Shown piece after piece: positions 45,628 through 53,473 of a stretch of DNA of 64,000 bases. The DNA lies in the NCBI RefSeq assembly GCF_009858245.1, contig NZ_VMSB01000001.1:3477623-3541622 (forward strand). The letters are read 5' to 3'. The notes under the pieces were generated by a model. It was not told where the DNA came from and searched no databases. It was given only the letters and a program-made list of their open reading frames with translations. The position numbers and the translations under genes were made by a program. Numbering within the stretch: the stretch's first letter is position 1; each line of letters begins with the position of its first letter. The stretch comes from Ornithinibacter aureus (GTDB lineage: Bacteria > Actinomycetota > Actinomycetes > Actinomycetales > Dermatophilaceae).

Positions 45628-46008
45628 GTGCGCCGGGCAGCAGCTCAGCGCCGTCGCGGCGCTCGTCCCGGTCCTCGCCGTGGTGGCGCCCGGGCCGGCC
45701 TGCCGCCCTCGCAGATGCTCAAGCCGCTCGTCACCACCGGCACGGCCGACCTCATCGCCAGCCGCCTGCCCGACGTCGCCCCGGTTGGTCTGCGCCTGCG
45801 CCATGTGGACCGCGCCGGTGACGACCTCGAGGGAAGGCCTCACGTATCCCAGCGGTCACCGGAGGCACTGGCCGCGTCGAGCGCCGAACTCGATTCCGGG
45901 CTCGGGGAGCCCGGCGGCGTCGCACACCCACGCACCGGCCAGCACGCTCTCGACGCTGAGACAGGTTGGGTGCGCAGTCGGGTCGGCACGGCGGCACGAA
46001 GTGGATAG
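45628..46008 (+). pseudogene. Possible degenerate or frameshifted gene fragment
   Basis: From about 45690 a plus-strand frame reads LPPSQMLKPLVTTGTADLIA and continues with a protein-like, GC3-rich composition to a stop at 46006-46008. An upstream frame shifted by one base gives VIACAGQQLSAVAALV, which would make a plausible N-terminus if joined. No family was recognised, and the region has no clear ribosome binding site. It may be a decayed gene or chance coding potential in GC-rich DNA. Confidence 0.25.
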
Positions 46009-46011
46009 GCT
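46006..46011 (+). promoter_or_regulatory. Possible -10 box for the glutamate dehydrogenase gene
   Basis: TAGGCT lies 67 bases before the ATG and would give a leader of about 60 bases that includes the AAGGAG site. Confidence 0.35.
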
Positions 46012-46078
46012 CGGCGCAGGACACGATGGCGTGTCCCACCGCACCCGGTGAGTCGTGACCAAGGAGTGCCACCGCACC

Positions 46079-49000
46079 ATGTCGAGCGCCCAGGCCCGTA
46101 CCCGCGAGGACGTCCTCGCCCCGATCGCTGAAGCGTTCGAGAAGGCGGTGCCGGACGGTGGGGGAGCCGATTTCGTCACGCGCTACTTCCGCCACGTGCC
46201 CCTCGACGAACTCACCTCGCGCACCCCCGACATCTATGCGGGCGCGGCGGCCAACCACCTCGTCCTGGCGCGCGACCGGCATCCCGGCGTGGCGAACGTG
46301 CGGGTCTACAACCCGACGACCGAGGTCGACGGCTGGTCCAACGCCCGCACGGTCATCCAGATCGTCACCGACGACATGCCCTTCCTCGTCGACTCCGTCA
46401 CCGGCGCCCTCGTCGGCGCGGGCATCGACATCCACCTCATCGTCCACCCCCAGCTCATCGTCAGCCGGGACGCCGTCGGCCGGCTCGAGGAGGTGCTGGA
46501 CCGCGACGCCACCGGCAAGGTCGCCCAGGGTGCCGTCGGCGAGGTCGCCGAGTCGTGGATGCTGCTGGCCGTCGACCGCGAGAGCGACGAGGAGCGACGG
46601 GCCGAGCTCGAGCGCACCGTGCGCGACGTCCTCGAGGACGTCCGCCAGGCCGTCGAGGACTGGCCGAAGATGCGCACCAAGGCCCTCGTCGTCGCCGCCG
46701 AGCTCGAGGGCGCCCCGCCCGAGGGCATCGACGCCGACGAGACGGCGCTCGCGATCCGGTTCCTGCGCTGGATGGCGGACAACCACTTCACCTTCCTGGG
46801 GTACCGCGACTACACGCTGCGCCAGACCGAGGCCGGCGAGGTCATCGAACCCGTCACCGGCTCGGGCCTGGGTCTGCTGCGCTCCGACCCGCCGCTCGGC
46901 AAGGCACCGGAGGTGCTGAGCGCCGAGGCGTCGGCCAAGGCCCACGAGGCCAACATCCTCGTGCTGACCAAGGCCAACTCGCGCTCGACCGTGCACCGCG
47001 TGGCCCACCTCGACTACGTCGGGGTCAAGGCCCACGCCGACGACGGGACCGTGGTCGGTGAGCGCCGCTTCCTCGGCCTCTACGCCTCCACGGCCTACAC
47101 CGAGTCGGTGCTGCGCGTGCCGCTCGTCGCCGAGAAGGTGCAGGCGGTGCTCGACCGCTCCGGCGTGGCCCACGACAGCCACACCGGCAAGGACCTCCTC
47201 GGGGTCCTCGAGAGCTACCCGCGCGACGAGCTGATCCAGGCCAGCGTCGAGCAGCTCTACGAGACGACGATGGCCGTCACCCAGCTGCAGGAGCGGCGCC
47301 GCACCAAGCTGTTCATCCGCGAGGACGACTTCGGCCGCTTCGTGTCCTGCCTGGTCTACATCCCGCGCGACCGCTACAACACGGCCGTTCGCATGAAGAT
47401 GGCCGACCTGCTCAAGGACACCTTCGGCGGGGAGTCCGTCGAGTTCTCCGCGCGCGTCAGCGAGTCGGCCCTGTCGCGGCTGCAGTTCGTCGTGCGCGTC
47501 GAGCGTGGCAAGCGGGTCCGTCGGCTCGACCGCGCCGAGCAGGACCTGCTCGAGCAGCGCCTCGTCGAGGTCAGCCGCACGTGGACCGACCGCCTCGGTG
47601 ACGCCCTGCGCGCCGAGCACGGCGAGGAGGAGGGCGACCGGCTGCTCGACCGCTTCGGTCGCGCGTTCCCGACCGCCTACGAGGAGACCTTCACGGTGCG
47701 CCAGGGCGTGGCCGACCTCGCCCACCTCGACCGGCTCGGCGAGGGCACCGGCACGAGCGTCGCCCTCTACCGGCCGTCGCAGGCGCCCGACACCATCCGG
47801 CGCTTCAAGCTCTTCCGGGTCGACCCCCTCTCGCTGACCGACGTGTTGCCGATCTTCACCGACATGGGCGTCGAGGTCGTCGACGAGAACCCGTTCGAGA
47901 TCGCCCGCGCCGACGGAACGCGCCTGCACGTCTACGACTTCGGCCTGCGCGTTCCCGACGCCGCGATCTGGGAGGAGTGCACGCACGACCAGCTGCGTCA
48001 CCTCTTCGAGGGCGCGGTCTCCGCGGTCTGGGACGGCCGCGCCGAGTCCGACGGCTTCAACCGGCTCGTCCTCGCCGCGCAGCTCACCTGGCGTCAGGTC
48101 GTCATCCTGCGCACGGTCGCGAAGTACCTGCGCCAGACCCGCGCGACGTACTCGCAGGACTACCTCGAGGACGCCCTCGTCTCCCACCCGGGCATCGCCC
48201 GTGACCTCGTCGAGCTGTGGGAGGCCCGCTTCGACCCCGACCGCCGCGAGGGTGGGACGACGGCGGATGCCGGCCGTGCGGCATCCGCTGACGGTGACGG
48301 TTCCAGCGCGCAGAGCGCCGAGGCCGCCGCCGCGGCCCGGGTGCGCGACGCGCTCGACGAGGTGTCCTCGCTGGATCACGACCGGATCATCCGCGCGTTC
48401 CTCGGGGTGATCCTGGCCGGGCTGCGCACCAACTTCTACCAGGCCGGTGACGGCGACGCCGAGCACAAGCCGTACGTCTCCCTGAAGCTCAACCCCAAGG
48501 CCGTGCCCGACCTGCCGGCCCCGCGCCCGCAGTTCGAGATCTGGGTGTACAGCCCCCGGGTCGAGGGCGTGCACCTGCGCTTCGGCCCGGTCGCCCGTGG
48601 TGGCCTGCGCTGGAGCGACCGGCGCGAGGACTTCCGCACCGAGGCGCTCGGGCTCGTCAAGGCGCAGATGGTCAAGAACGCCGTCATCGTGCCGACCGGC
48701 TCCAAGGGCGGGTTCTACGCCAAGGACCTTCCCGACCCGGCCGTGGACCGCGAGGCCTGGCTCGAGGAGGGCAAGGCCGCCTACCGCCTGTTCATCTCCG
48801 GGCTGCTCGACGTGACCGACAACCGCGTCTCCGGTGGGGCGATCGTGCCGCCCCAGCGCGTCGTGCGCCACGACGGCGACGACCCCTACCTCGTCGTCGC
48901 GGCCGACAAGGGCACGGCCACCTTCTCCGACATCGCGAACGGCGTGGCGCAGTCGTACGGGTTCTGGCTCGACGACGCCTTCGCCTCCGGCGGGTCGGCC

Positions 49001-51016
49001 GGCTACGACCACAAGGCGATGGGCATCACGGCCCGCGGGGCGTGGGAGTCGGTCAAGCGCCACTTCCGCGAGATGGGCGTCGACACCCAGAGCCAGGACT
49101 TCACGGTCGTGGGCGTCGGAGACATGAGCGGTGACGTCTTCGGCAACGGCATGCTGCTCTCCGAGCACATCCGGCTCGTCGCGGCGTTCGACCACCGGCA
49201 CGTGTTCATCGACCCCGACCCGGTGGCGGCCACGTCGTTCACTGAGCGGCAGCGACTGTTCACCCTGCCCCGGTCCTCGTGGGACGACTACGACCGTTCG
49301 CTCATCTCGGCCGGGGGAGGGGTCTTCCCCCGCTCGCTGAAGTCGATCGACATCACGCCCGAGATGGTCGCCGCGCTGGGCCTGCCCAAGGGCACCTCGA
49401 CGATGACCCCGGCCGAGCTGATCCACGCGATCCTGCTCGCCCCGGTCGACCTGCTGTGGAACGGCGGCATCGGCACGTACGTCAAGGCTTCCACCGAGGA
49501 CCACCTCTCGGTCGGTGACCGGGCCAACGACGCGATCCGGGTCGACGGCCGGCAGGTGCGGGCCAAGGTCATCGGTGAGGGCGGCAACCTCGGTCTGTCC
49601 CAGCTCGGCCGCATCGAGGCCGCGCTGAACGGCGTTCGGGTCAACACCGACGCCATCGACAACTCGGCCGGCGTCGACACCTCCGACCACGAGGTCAACA
49701 TCAAGATCCTCCTCGGTGAGGTCGTGCGTGCCGGTGGCCTCACGACCGAGCAGCGCAACGAGCTGCTCGCGTCGATGACCGACGACGTCGCGGAGCACGT
49801 GCTGCGCGACAACTACGAGCAGAACGTCCTGCTGGGCAACGCCCGCGCGCAGGAGCTGTCGATGGCCAGCGTCCACGAGCGGCTCATCCACTGGCTCGAG
49901 GAGCGCGGTGACCTCGACCGCGGGCTGGAGTTCCTGCCCACCGACGCCGAGATCGAGAAGCGGGTGCACGACCGCCTGGGCCTGAAGTCGCCGGAGTTCG
50001 CGGTGCTGGTCGCCTACGCGAAGCTGGCCCTCAAGGAGGACATCCTCGCGAGCTCGATCCCCGACGACCCGTACTTCACCTGCACCCTGGCGGAGTACTT
50101 CCCGCCGCCGATCCGTGAGAGCTACGCCGATGAGCTCGCCGAGCACCCGCTGCGCCGCGAGATCATCACCAACTCGGTGGTCAACTCCATGGTCAACCGT
50201 GGCGGCATCACCTTCGCCTTCCGGGCGCAGGAGGAGGCCGGTGCCACCCCGGAGCAGGTGACCCGGGCGTTCGTCGTGTGCCGTGAGGTCTTCGGTCTGG
50301 CCGACTTCGTCGCCAAGGTCGAAGCGCTCGACAACGTCGTGCCGACGACCGCGCAGACGGCGCTCTACCTCGAGTTCCGGCGTCTGCTGGACCGCGCGGT
50401 GCGGTGGTTCCTCACCTCCCGCCCGACGAGGCTGGACATCAGCGCCGAGATCGAGCGGTTCGCCGGCACCATCGGCGACCTCGGCCCCCGGGTCGCGACG
50501 TTGCTGCGCGGTGACGAGAAGAAGCGCCTCGAGCGCAAGGTCACCGAGTTCCGCAAGGCGGGCGTGCCCGACGACCTCGCAGAGCACGCGGCATCCCTGC
50601 TCGACTGGTACTCGCTGCTCGACATCGTCGACATCGCCACCGACACGGGTCGTGAGCCGGATGCCGTGGCACCGCTGTACTACCTCGTCTCGGAGCGCTT
50701 CGGCATCGACACCATGCTCGGCAAGGTCACCCGCCTGCCGCGCGACGACCGATGGGACGCCCTGGCTCGCGGCGCGCTGCGCGACGACCTGTACTCGGTG
50801 CTCGAGTCGTTGACCCGTGCGGTCATCGAGACCGGTGGCACCGGCACCGATCCGGCCGAGCAGTGGAAGGCCTGGGAGGACGCCAACAAGGACGCCCTGA
50901 CGCGCAGCACCACGGCGCTCGCGGCGATCCGCCGGCTCGACAACCCCAACATCGCCGCCCTCTCGGTGGCCCTGCGGACGCTGCGCTCGGTCATCCGCTC
51001 GGGGGCTGCCACCTGA
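46079..51016 (+). CDS. gdh: NAD-dependent glutamate dehydrogenase, giant (about 180 kDa) class
   Basis: This 1645-residue enzyme oxidatively deaminates glutamate to 2-oxoglutarate. It belongs to the large L_180 class found in actinobacteria. The N-terminal 700 residues are ACT-like regulatory regions (VYNPTTEVDGW start, NPTTEV block). The catalytic core begins near residue 800, with VEGVHLRFGPVARGGLRWSDR and PTGSKGGFYAKDLPDP near 875 containing the catalytic-type Lys. The Rossmann part includes GVGDMSGDVFGNGM. Both ends are complete. The ATG has AAGGAG upstream. With pruA it forms a proline/glutamate catabolic route into the TCA cycle. Confidence 0.94.
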   Translation: MSSAQARTREDVLAPIAEAFEKAVPDGGGADFVTRYFRHVPLDELTSRTPDIYAGAAANHLVLARDRHPGVANVRVYNPTTEVDGWSNARTVIQIVTDDMPFLVDSVTGALVGAGIDIHLIVHPQLIVSRDAVGRLEEVLDRDATGKVAQGAVGEVAESWMLLAVDRESDEERRAELERTVRDVLEDVRQAVEDWPKMRTKALVVAAELEGAPPEGIDADETALAIRFLRWMADNHFTFLGYRDYTLRQTEAGEVIEPVTGSGLGLLRSDPPLGKAPEVLSAEASAKAHEANILVLTKANSRSTVHRVAHLDYVGVKAHADDGTVVGERRFLGLYASTAYTESVLRVPLVAEKVQAVLDRSGVAHDSHTGKDLLGVLESYPRDELIQASVEQLYETTMAVTQLQERRRTKLFIREDDFGRFVSCLVYIPRDRYNTAVRMKMADLLKDTFGGESVEFSARVSESALSRLQFVVRVERGKRVRRLDRAEQDLLEQRLVEVSRTWTDRLGDALRAEHGEEEGDRLLDRFGRAFPTAYEETFTVRQGVADLAHLDRLGEGTGTSVALYRPSQAPDTIRRFKLFRVDPLSLTDVLPIFTDMGVEVVDENPFEIARADGTRLHVYDFGLRVPDAAIWEECTHDQLRHLFEGAVSAVWDGRAESDGFNRLVLAAQLTWRQVVILRTVAKYLRQTRATYSQDYLEDALVSHPGIARDLVELWEARFDPDRREGGTTADAGRAASADGDGSSAQSAEAAAAARVRDALDEVSSLDHDRIIRAFLGVILAGLRTNFYQAGDGDAEHKPYVSLKLNPKAVPDLPAPRPQFEIWVYSPRVEGVHLRFGPVARGGLRWSDRREDFRTEALGLVKAQMVKNAVIVPTGSKGGFYAKDLPDPAVDREAWLEEGKAAYRLFISGLLDVTDNRVSGGAIVPPQRVVRHDGDDPYLVVAADKGTATFSDIANGVAQSYGFWLDDAFASGGSAGYDHKAMGITARGAWESVKRHFREMGVDTQSQDFTVVGVGDMSGDVFGNGMLLSEHIRLVAAFDHRHVFIDPDPVAATSFTERQRLFTLPRSSWDDYDRSLISAGGGVFPRSLKSIDITPEMVAALGLPKGTSTMTPAELIHAILLAPVDLLWNGGIGTYVKASTEDHLSVGDRANDAIRVDGRQVRAKVIGEGGNLGLSQLGRIEAALNGVRVNTDAIDNSAGVDTSDHEVNIKILLGEVVRAGGLTTEQRNELLASMTDDVAEHVLRDNYEQNVLLGNARAQELSMASVHERLIHWLEERGDLDRGLEFLPTDAEIEKRVHDRLGLKSPEFAVLVAYAKLALKEDILASSIPDDPYFTCTLAEYFPPPIRESYADELAEHPLRREIITNSVVNSMVNRGGITFAFRAQEEAGATPEQVTRAFVVCREVFGLADFVAKVEALDNVVPTTAQTALYLEFRRLLDRAVRWFLTSRPTRLDISAEIERFAGTIGDLGPRVATLLRGDEKKRLERKVTEFRKAGVPDDLAEHAASLLDWYSLLDIVDIATDTGREPDAVAPLYYLVSERFGIDTMLGKVTRLPRDDRWDALARGALRDDLYSVLESLTRAVIETGGTGTDPAEQWKAWEDANKDALTRSTTALAAIRRLDNPNIAALSVALRTLRSVIRSGAAT

Positions 51017-51032
51017 CCTCTGCGGCGTGACC

Positions 51033-51038
51033 TAGGGT
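51033..51038 (+). promoter_or_regulatory. Leaderless -10 box for pdtaS
   Basis: TAGGGT ends 7 bases before the GTG at 51046, with no ribosome binding site. Confidence 0.5.
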
Positions 51039-51045
51039 TGCGCGC

Positions 51046-52527
51046 GTGAGCACCCTGGCGGACATGCTGCGCGACTCCACTGACCTCGAGCCGGCGCAGT
51101 CGGAATGGCTGCACCTGCTCGCGGGTGACTGGCAGCTCATCGCCGACCTGTCCTTCGCCGACCTCGTGCTGTGGGTGCGCGGCGGCGCGGCGGGCTGGCG
51201 GGCGGTGGCCCACGTGCGCCCCAACACCGGGCCGATGGTCTTCTACGACGACATCGTCGGCACGACGTCGAGCACTGCTCGGGCGGCGATGCTCGACGAG
51301 GCGGCGCGCACCCACCGGCTCGTCGCCAAGCCGGTGACGGCGATGCACGACGACGCCTCGATCCGTGAGGATGCCGTGCCCGTCGTCCACGCGGGCCGCA
51401 CCATCGCGGTCGTCACCCGGCACTCGAACCTCACCGGGGCGCGCACCCCCAGTCGGCTCGAGCTGACCTATCGCAACCTCGCGGACGCCCTCATGCGGAT
51501 GGTGGCGTCCGGGGAGTTCCCCTCGGCGTCGGCCCCGACCGGGATGCGCCGGGGCGCGCCACGGGTCGGTGACGGGGTCATCCACCTCGACCCTGACGGG
51601 GTCGTGCGCTACGCGAGCCCCAACGCCGTGTCCGCCGTGCACCGCACCGGGCACGTGGGCAACGTCATGGGGGAGGTGCTGGCGCAGGTGGTGGCCGACA
51701 TCGCCGCCCGCGGGGGCAGCACCGTCGACGAGTCCCTGGCGGTCGTCGCCATGGGCCGGGCGGCCTGGCGCTCCGAGCTCGAGACGGCGAGCGCGACCAT
51801 CACGCTGCGGGCGATCCCGCTGACGGTGGGCGGGGTGCGCACCGGGGCGATGGTGCTCCTTCGCGACGTCTCCGAGCTGCGCCGCCGGGAGCAGGAGCTG
51901 CTCACCAAGGACGCGACGATCCGCGAGATCCACCACCGGGTGAAGAACAACCTGCAGACGGTGGCCGCGCTGCTGCGCCTCCAGTCACGGCGGGTCACCG
52001 ACGAGGCGGCGCGGGCGGCGCTCGACGAGGCCGTTCGGCGGGTCGGCACGATCGCCCTGGTGCACGAGACGCTCAGCCAGGGAATCGATGAGTCGGTGAA
52101 CTTCGACGACATCGCCGTGCGTGGGCTGCGGGCCATCGTGGAGGTGGCCACGCGCGAGCACCGGGTCGACTCGACCTTCACCGGAAGCTTCGGCCGGATG
52201 CGCGCCGAGGACGCCACGGCGCTCGCCATGATCATCTCCGAGCTCGTCCAGAACGCTGTCGAGCACGGGTTCGCCGACCGCTCCGGCACCGTCGACGTCG
52301 CGGTCGAGCGCGAGACGCTCGACGACGGTGAGGAGCAGCTGACCGTGGTGATCACCGATGACGGGGTCGGGTTGCCCGCGGGCTTCCGGCCGGTGCTCGC
52401 CGGCCTCGGCACACGCATCGTGACCTCGCTGGCCACCGACCTGCGGGGGCGGATTCGCTGGTCCAGCAACGAGCCGCACGGAACGCGGGTGGAGTTCGTC
52501 GCGCGGCTACGCCCACTCAGCCGCTGA
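51046..52527 (+). CDS. pdtaS: Cytosolic sensor histidine kinase PdtaS
   Basis: This 493-residue soluble kinase has a GAF-like N-terminal domain, a PAS domain (about residues 180-285) and a HisKA_2 box with the phospho-His in REIHHRVKNNLQTVAALLRLQ (near residue 297, read in two halves). The ATPase part has ELVQNAVEHGF and DDGVGLPAGF. It matches M. tuberculosis PdtaS (Rv3220c), which signals to the antiterminator PdtaR. The neighbouring whiB1 repeats the M. tuberculosis order (Rv3219). PdtaR is not in the window. A TAGGGT box suggests a leaderless transcript. Confidence 0.9.
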   Translation: MSTLADMLRDSTDLEPAQSEWLHLLAGDWQLIADLSFADLVLWVRGGAAGWRAVAHVRPNTGPMVFYDDIVGTTSSTARAAMLDEAARTHRLVAKPVTAMHDDASIREDAVPVVHAGRTIAVVTRHSNLTGARTPSRLELTYRNLADALMRMVASGEFPSASAPTGMRRGAPRVGDGVIHLDPDGVVRYASPNAVSAVHRTGHVGNVMGEVLAQVVADIAARGGSTVDESLAVVAMGRAAWRSELETASATITLRAIPLTVGGVRTGAMVLLRDVSELRRREQELLTKDATIREIHHRVKNNLQTVAALLRLQSRRVTDEAARAALDEAVRRVGTIALVHETLSQGIDESVNFDDIAVRGLRAIVEVATREHRVDSTFTGSFGRMRAEDATALAMIISELVQNAVEHGFADRSGTVDVAVERETLDDGEEQLTVVITDDGVGLPAGFRPVLAGLGTRIVTSLATDLRGRIRWSSNEPHGTRVEFVARLRPLSR

Positions 52528-52539
52528 GTCGAGCAGATG

Positions 52540-52553
52540 TGACCACGTGGTCA
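52540..52553. terminator. Palindrome between pdtaS and whiB1
   Basis: TGACCACGTGGTCA is a perfect 14-bp palindrome between the convergent genes. Nearly the same word forms the tip of the secA terminator at 29992-30007. Confidence 0.45.
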
Positions 52554-52568
52554 GACCTGCACCGGTGG

Positions 52569-52817
52569 TCAGCCGGCGCGGCGCGCCCGGGCGTTGCGGC
52601 GCTTGAGGGCGCGGCGCTCGTCCTCGGACATGCCGCCCCAGACGCCGGCGTCCTGCCCGGACTCGATGGCCCACTTCAGGCACGTGTCCACGACCTCGCA
52701 CCGGCGGCACACGACTTTGGCCTCCTCGATCTGAGCGATCGCCGGGCCGGTGTTCCCGATGGGGAAGAACAGCTCGGGGTCCTCGTCGAGGCAGGCAGCG
52801 CGGTCGCGCCAGTCCAT
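52569..52817 (-). CDS. whiB1: WhiB-family iron-sulfur regulator WhiB1
   Basis: This 82-residue protein has the four iron-sulfur cluster cysteines C9, C37, C40 and C46 and the turn GVWGG near residue 58. A basic C-terminal tail (RRALKRRNARARR) follows that binds DNA. It ranks with WhiB1, an essential nitric-oxide-sensitive regulator in mycobacteria, by sequence and by its place next to pdtaS. The ATG at 52817 starts the canonical MDWRDRAAC. The 218-base upstream gap is shared with a divergent gene and carries two palindromes. Confidence 0.95.
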   Translation of the reverse strand: MDWRDRAACLDEDPELFFPIGNTGPAIAQIEEAKVVCRRCEVVDTCLKWAIESGQDAGVWGGMSEDERRALKRRNARARRAG

Positions 52818-52905
52818 GAAGGGTGCTCCTTGTCGCGGATGTAGCAGAGGTCGAGCGCCTGAAGGGGTGGTGCAGACGCCCGCTGGGTGCGTCGTCGCAA
52901 CCAAG

Positions 52906-52957
52906 ACGGACGTCCACAGCACAGACGTCCGTGGGGCAACACTACCGGTAACCGTAG
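52906..52957. promoter_or_regulatory. Palindromes in the whiB1 upstream region
   Basis: ACGGACGT (52906-52913) and ACGTCCGT (52925-52932) form an inverted pair around CCACAGCACAG. A second imperfect palindrome CTACCGGTAACCGTAG follows at 52942-52957. In mycobacteria whiB1 is CRP-controlled, but no CRP consensus TGTGA-N6-TCACA is seen here. Confidence 0.4.
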
Positions 52958-53022
52958 AATTCCGTGAGGGTTTGCTGATTCAACTATTCGCGACCGGGTG
53001 GGGTTCCCCTTCAGCGCATCAC

Positions 53023-53028
53023 TACGCT
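53023..53028 (+). promoter_or_regulatory. Leaderless -10 box
   Basis: TACGCT ends 7 bases before the GTG at 53036, with no ribosome binding site. Confidence 0.5.
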
Positions 53029-53035
53029 GGATGCC

Positions 53036-53443
53036 GTGCCCGTCGACTCCACCCCTGCTGCCCGCCGACTCGCCGCGTTGTCGCTCGGAGCCCAGGCCGT
53101 CATCCTCGTCGGGTTCGCCGTCTTCTACATCTACGAGCTCTCGATCGGTGAGGGCAGCGATGCCGTTCGGGTGGTCATGTCAGCCCTCGTCATCGCCCTG
53201 GGTGGGATCGGGCTGGCCGTGGTGACCCGCGGATGGCTGCGCGGCAGCTGGTGGCCTCGCACCCCCACCATCGTCTGGAGCCTGTTGCTGCTCCCCGTCG
53301 GGTGGGGGCTCATCCAGGGGACGAAGACCCTCGTGGGGTGGCTCGTCGTCGGTGTGGCGCTGGTCACGGCGCTTGCTGCGGTCGCGGCCAAGGAGCCGGA
53401 GACCGTCGTCGAACCAGGCGAGCCGGGGGAGCAGTCCGCCTGA
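53036..53443 (+). CDS. Small membrane protein of unknown function
   Basis: This 135-residue protein has four hydrophobic segments: about 13-35, 44-62, 78-96 and 99-118. It resembles the Rv3217c position (membrane protein near whiB1) in M. tuberculosis. No catalytic motif is present. The C-terminus is an acidic Pro/Glu tail. A TACGCT box ends 7 bases before the GTG start, so a leaderless transcript is likely. It ends 30 bases from the convergent EssC-like gene. Its function is not deducible from sequence. Confidence 0.75.
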   Translation: MPVDSTPAARRLAALSLGAQAVILVGFAVFYIYELSIGEGSDAVRVVMSALVIALGGIGLAVVTRGWLRGSWWPRTPTIVWSLLLLPVGWGLIQGTKTLVGWLVVGVALVTALAAVAAKEPETVVEPGEPGEQSA

Positions 53444-53473
53444 GTCGTCCGCCTGGGCCCTCAGGGTGAGCGC

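Larger units (their letters stand above)
45552..46078. other. 527-base region without a confident gene
   Basis: It contains a possible degenerate gene (see 45628-46008), a CGGCATCC word at about 45605, and a TAGGCT box at 46006-46011 that could drive the glutamate dehydrogenase gene from a leader of about 60 bases. Nothing else was recognised. Confidence 0.5.

Noticed and set aside
45752-50587. A 1611-codon open frame antisense to the glutamate dehydrogenase gene
   Set aside because: It is the mirror of a strongly biased GC-rich gene; the translation is a low-complexity Arg/Gly/Val/Asp mixture with no domain.
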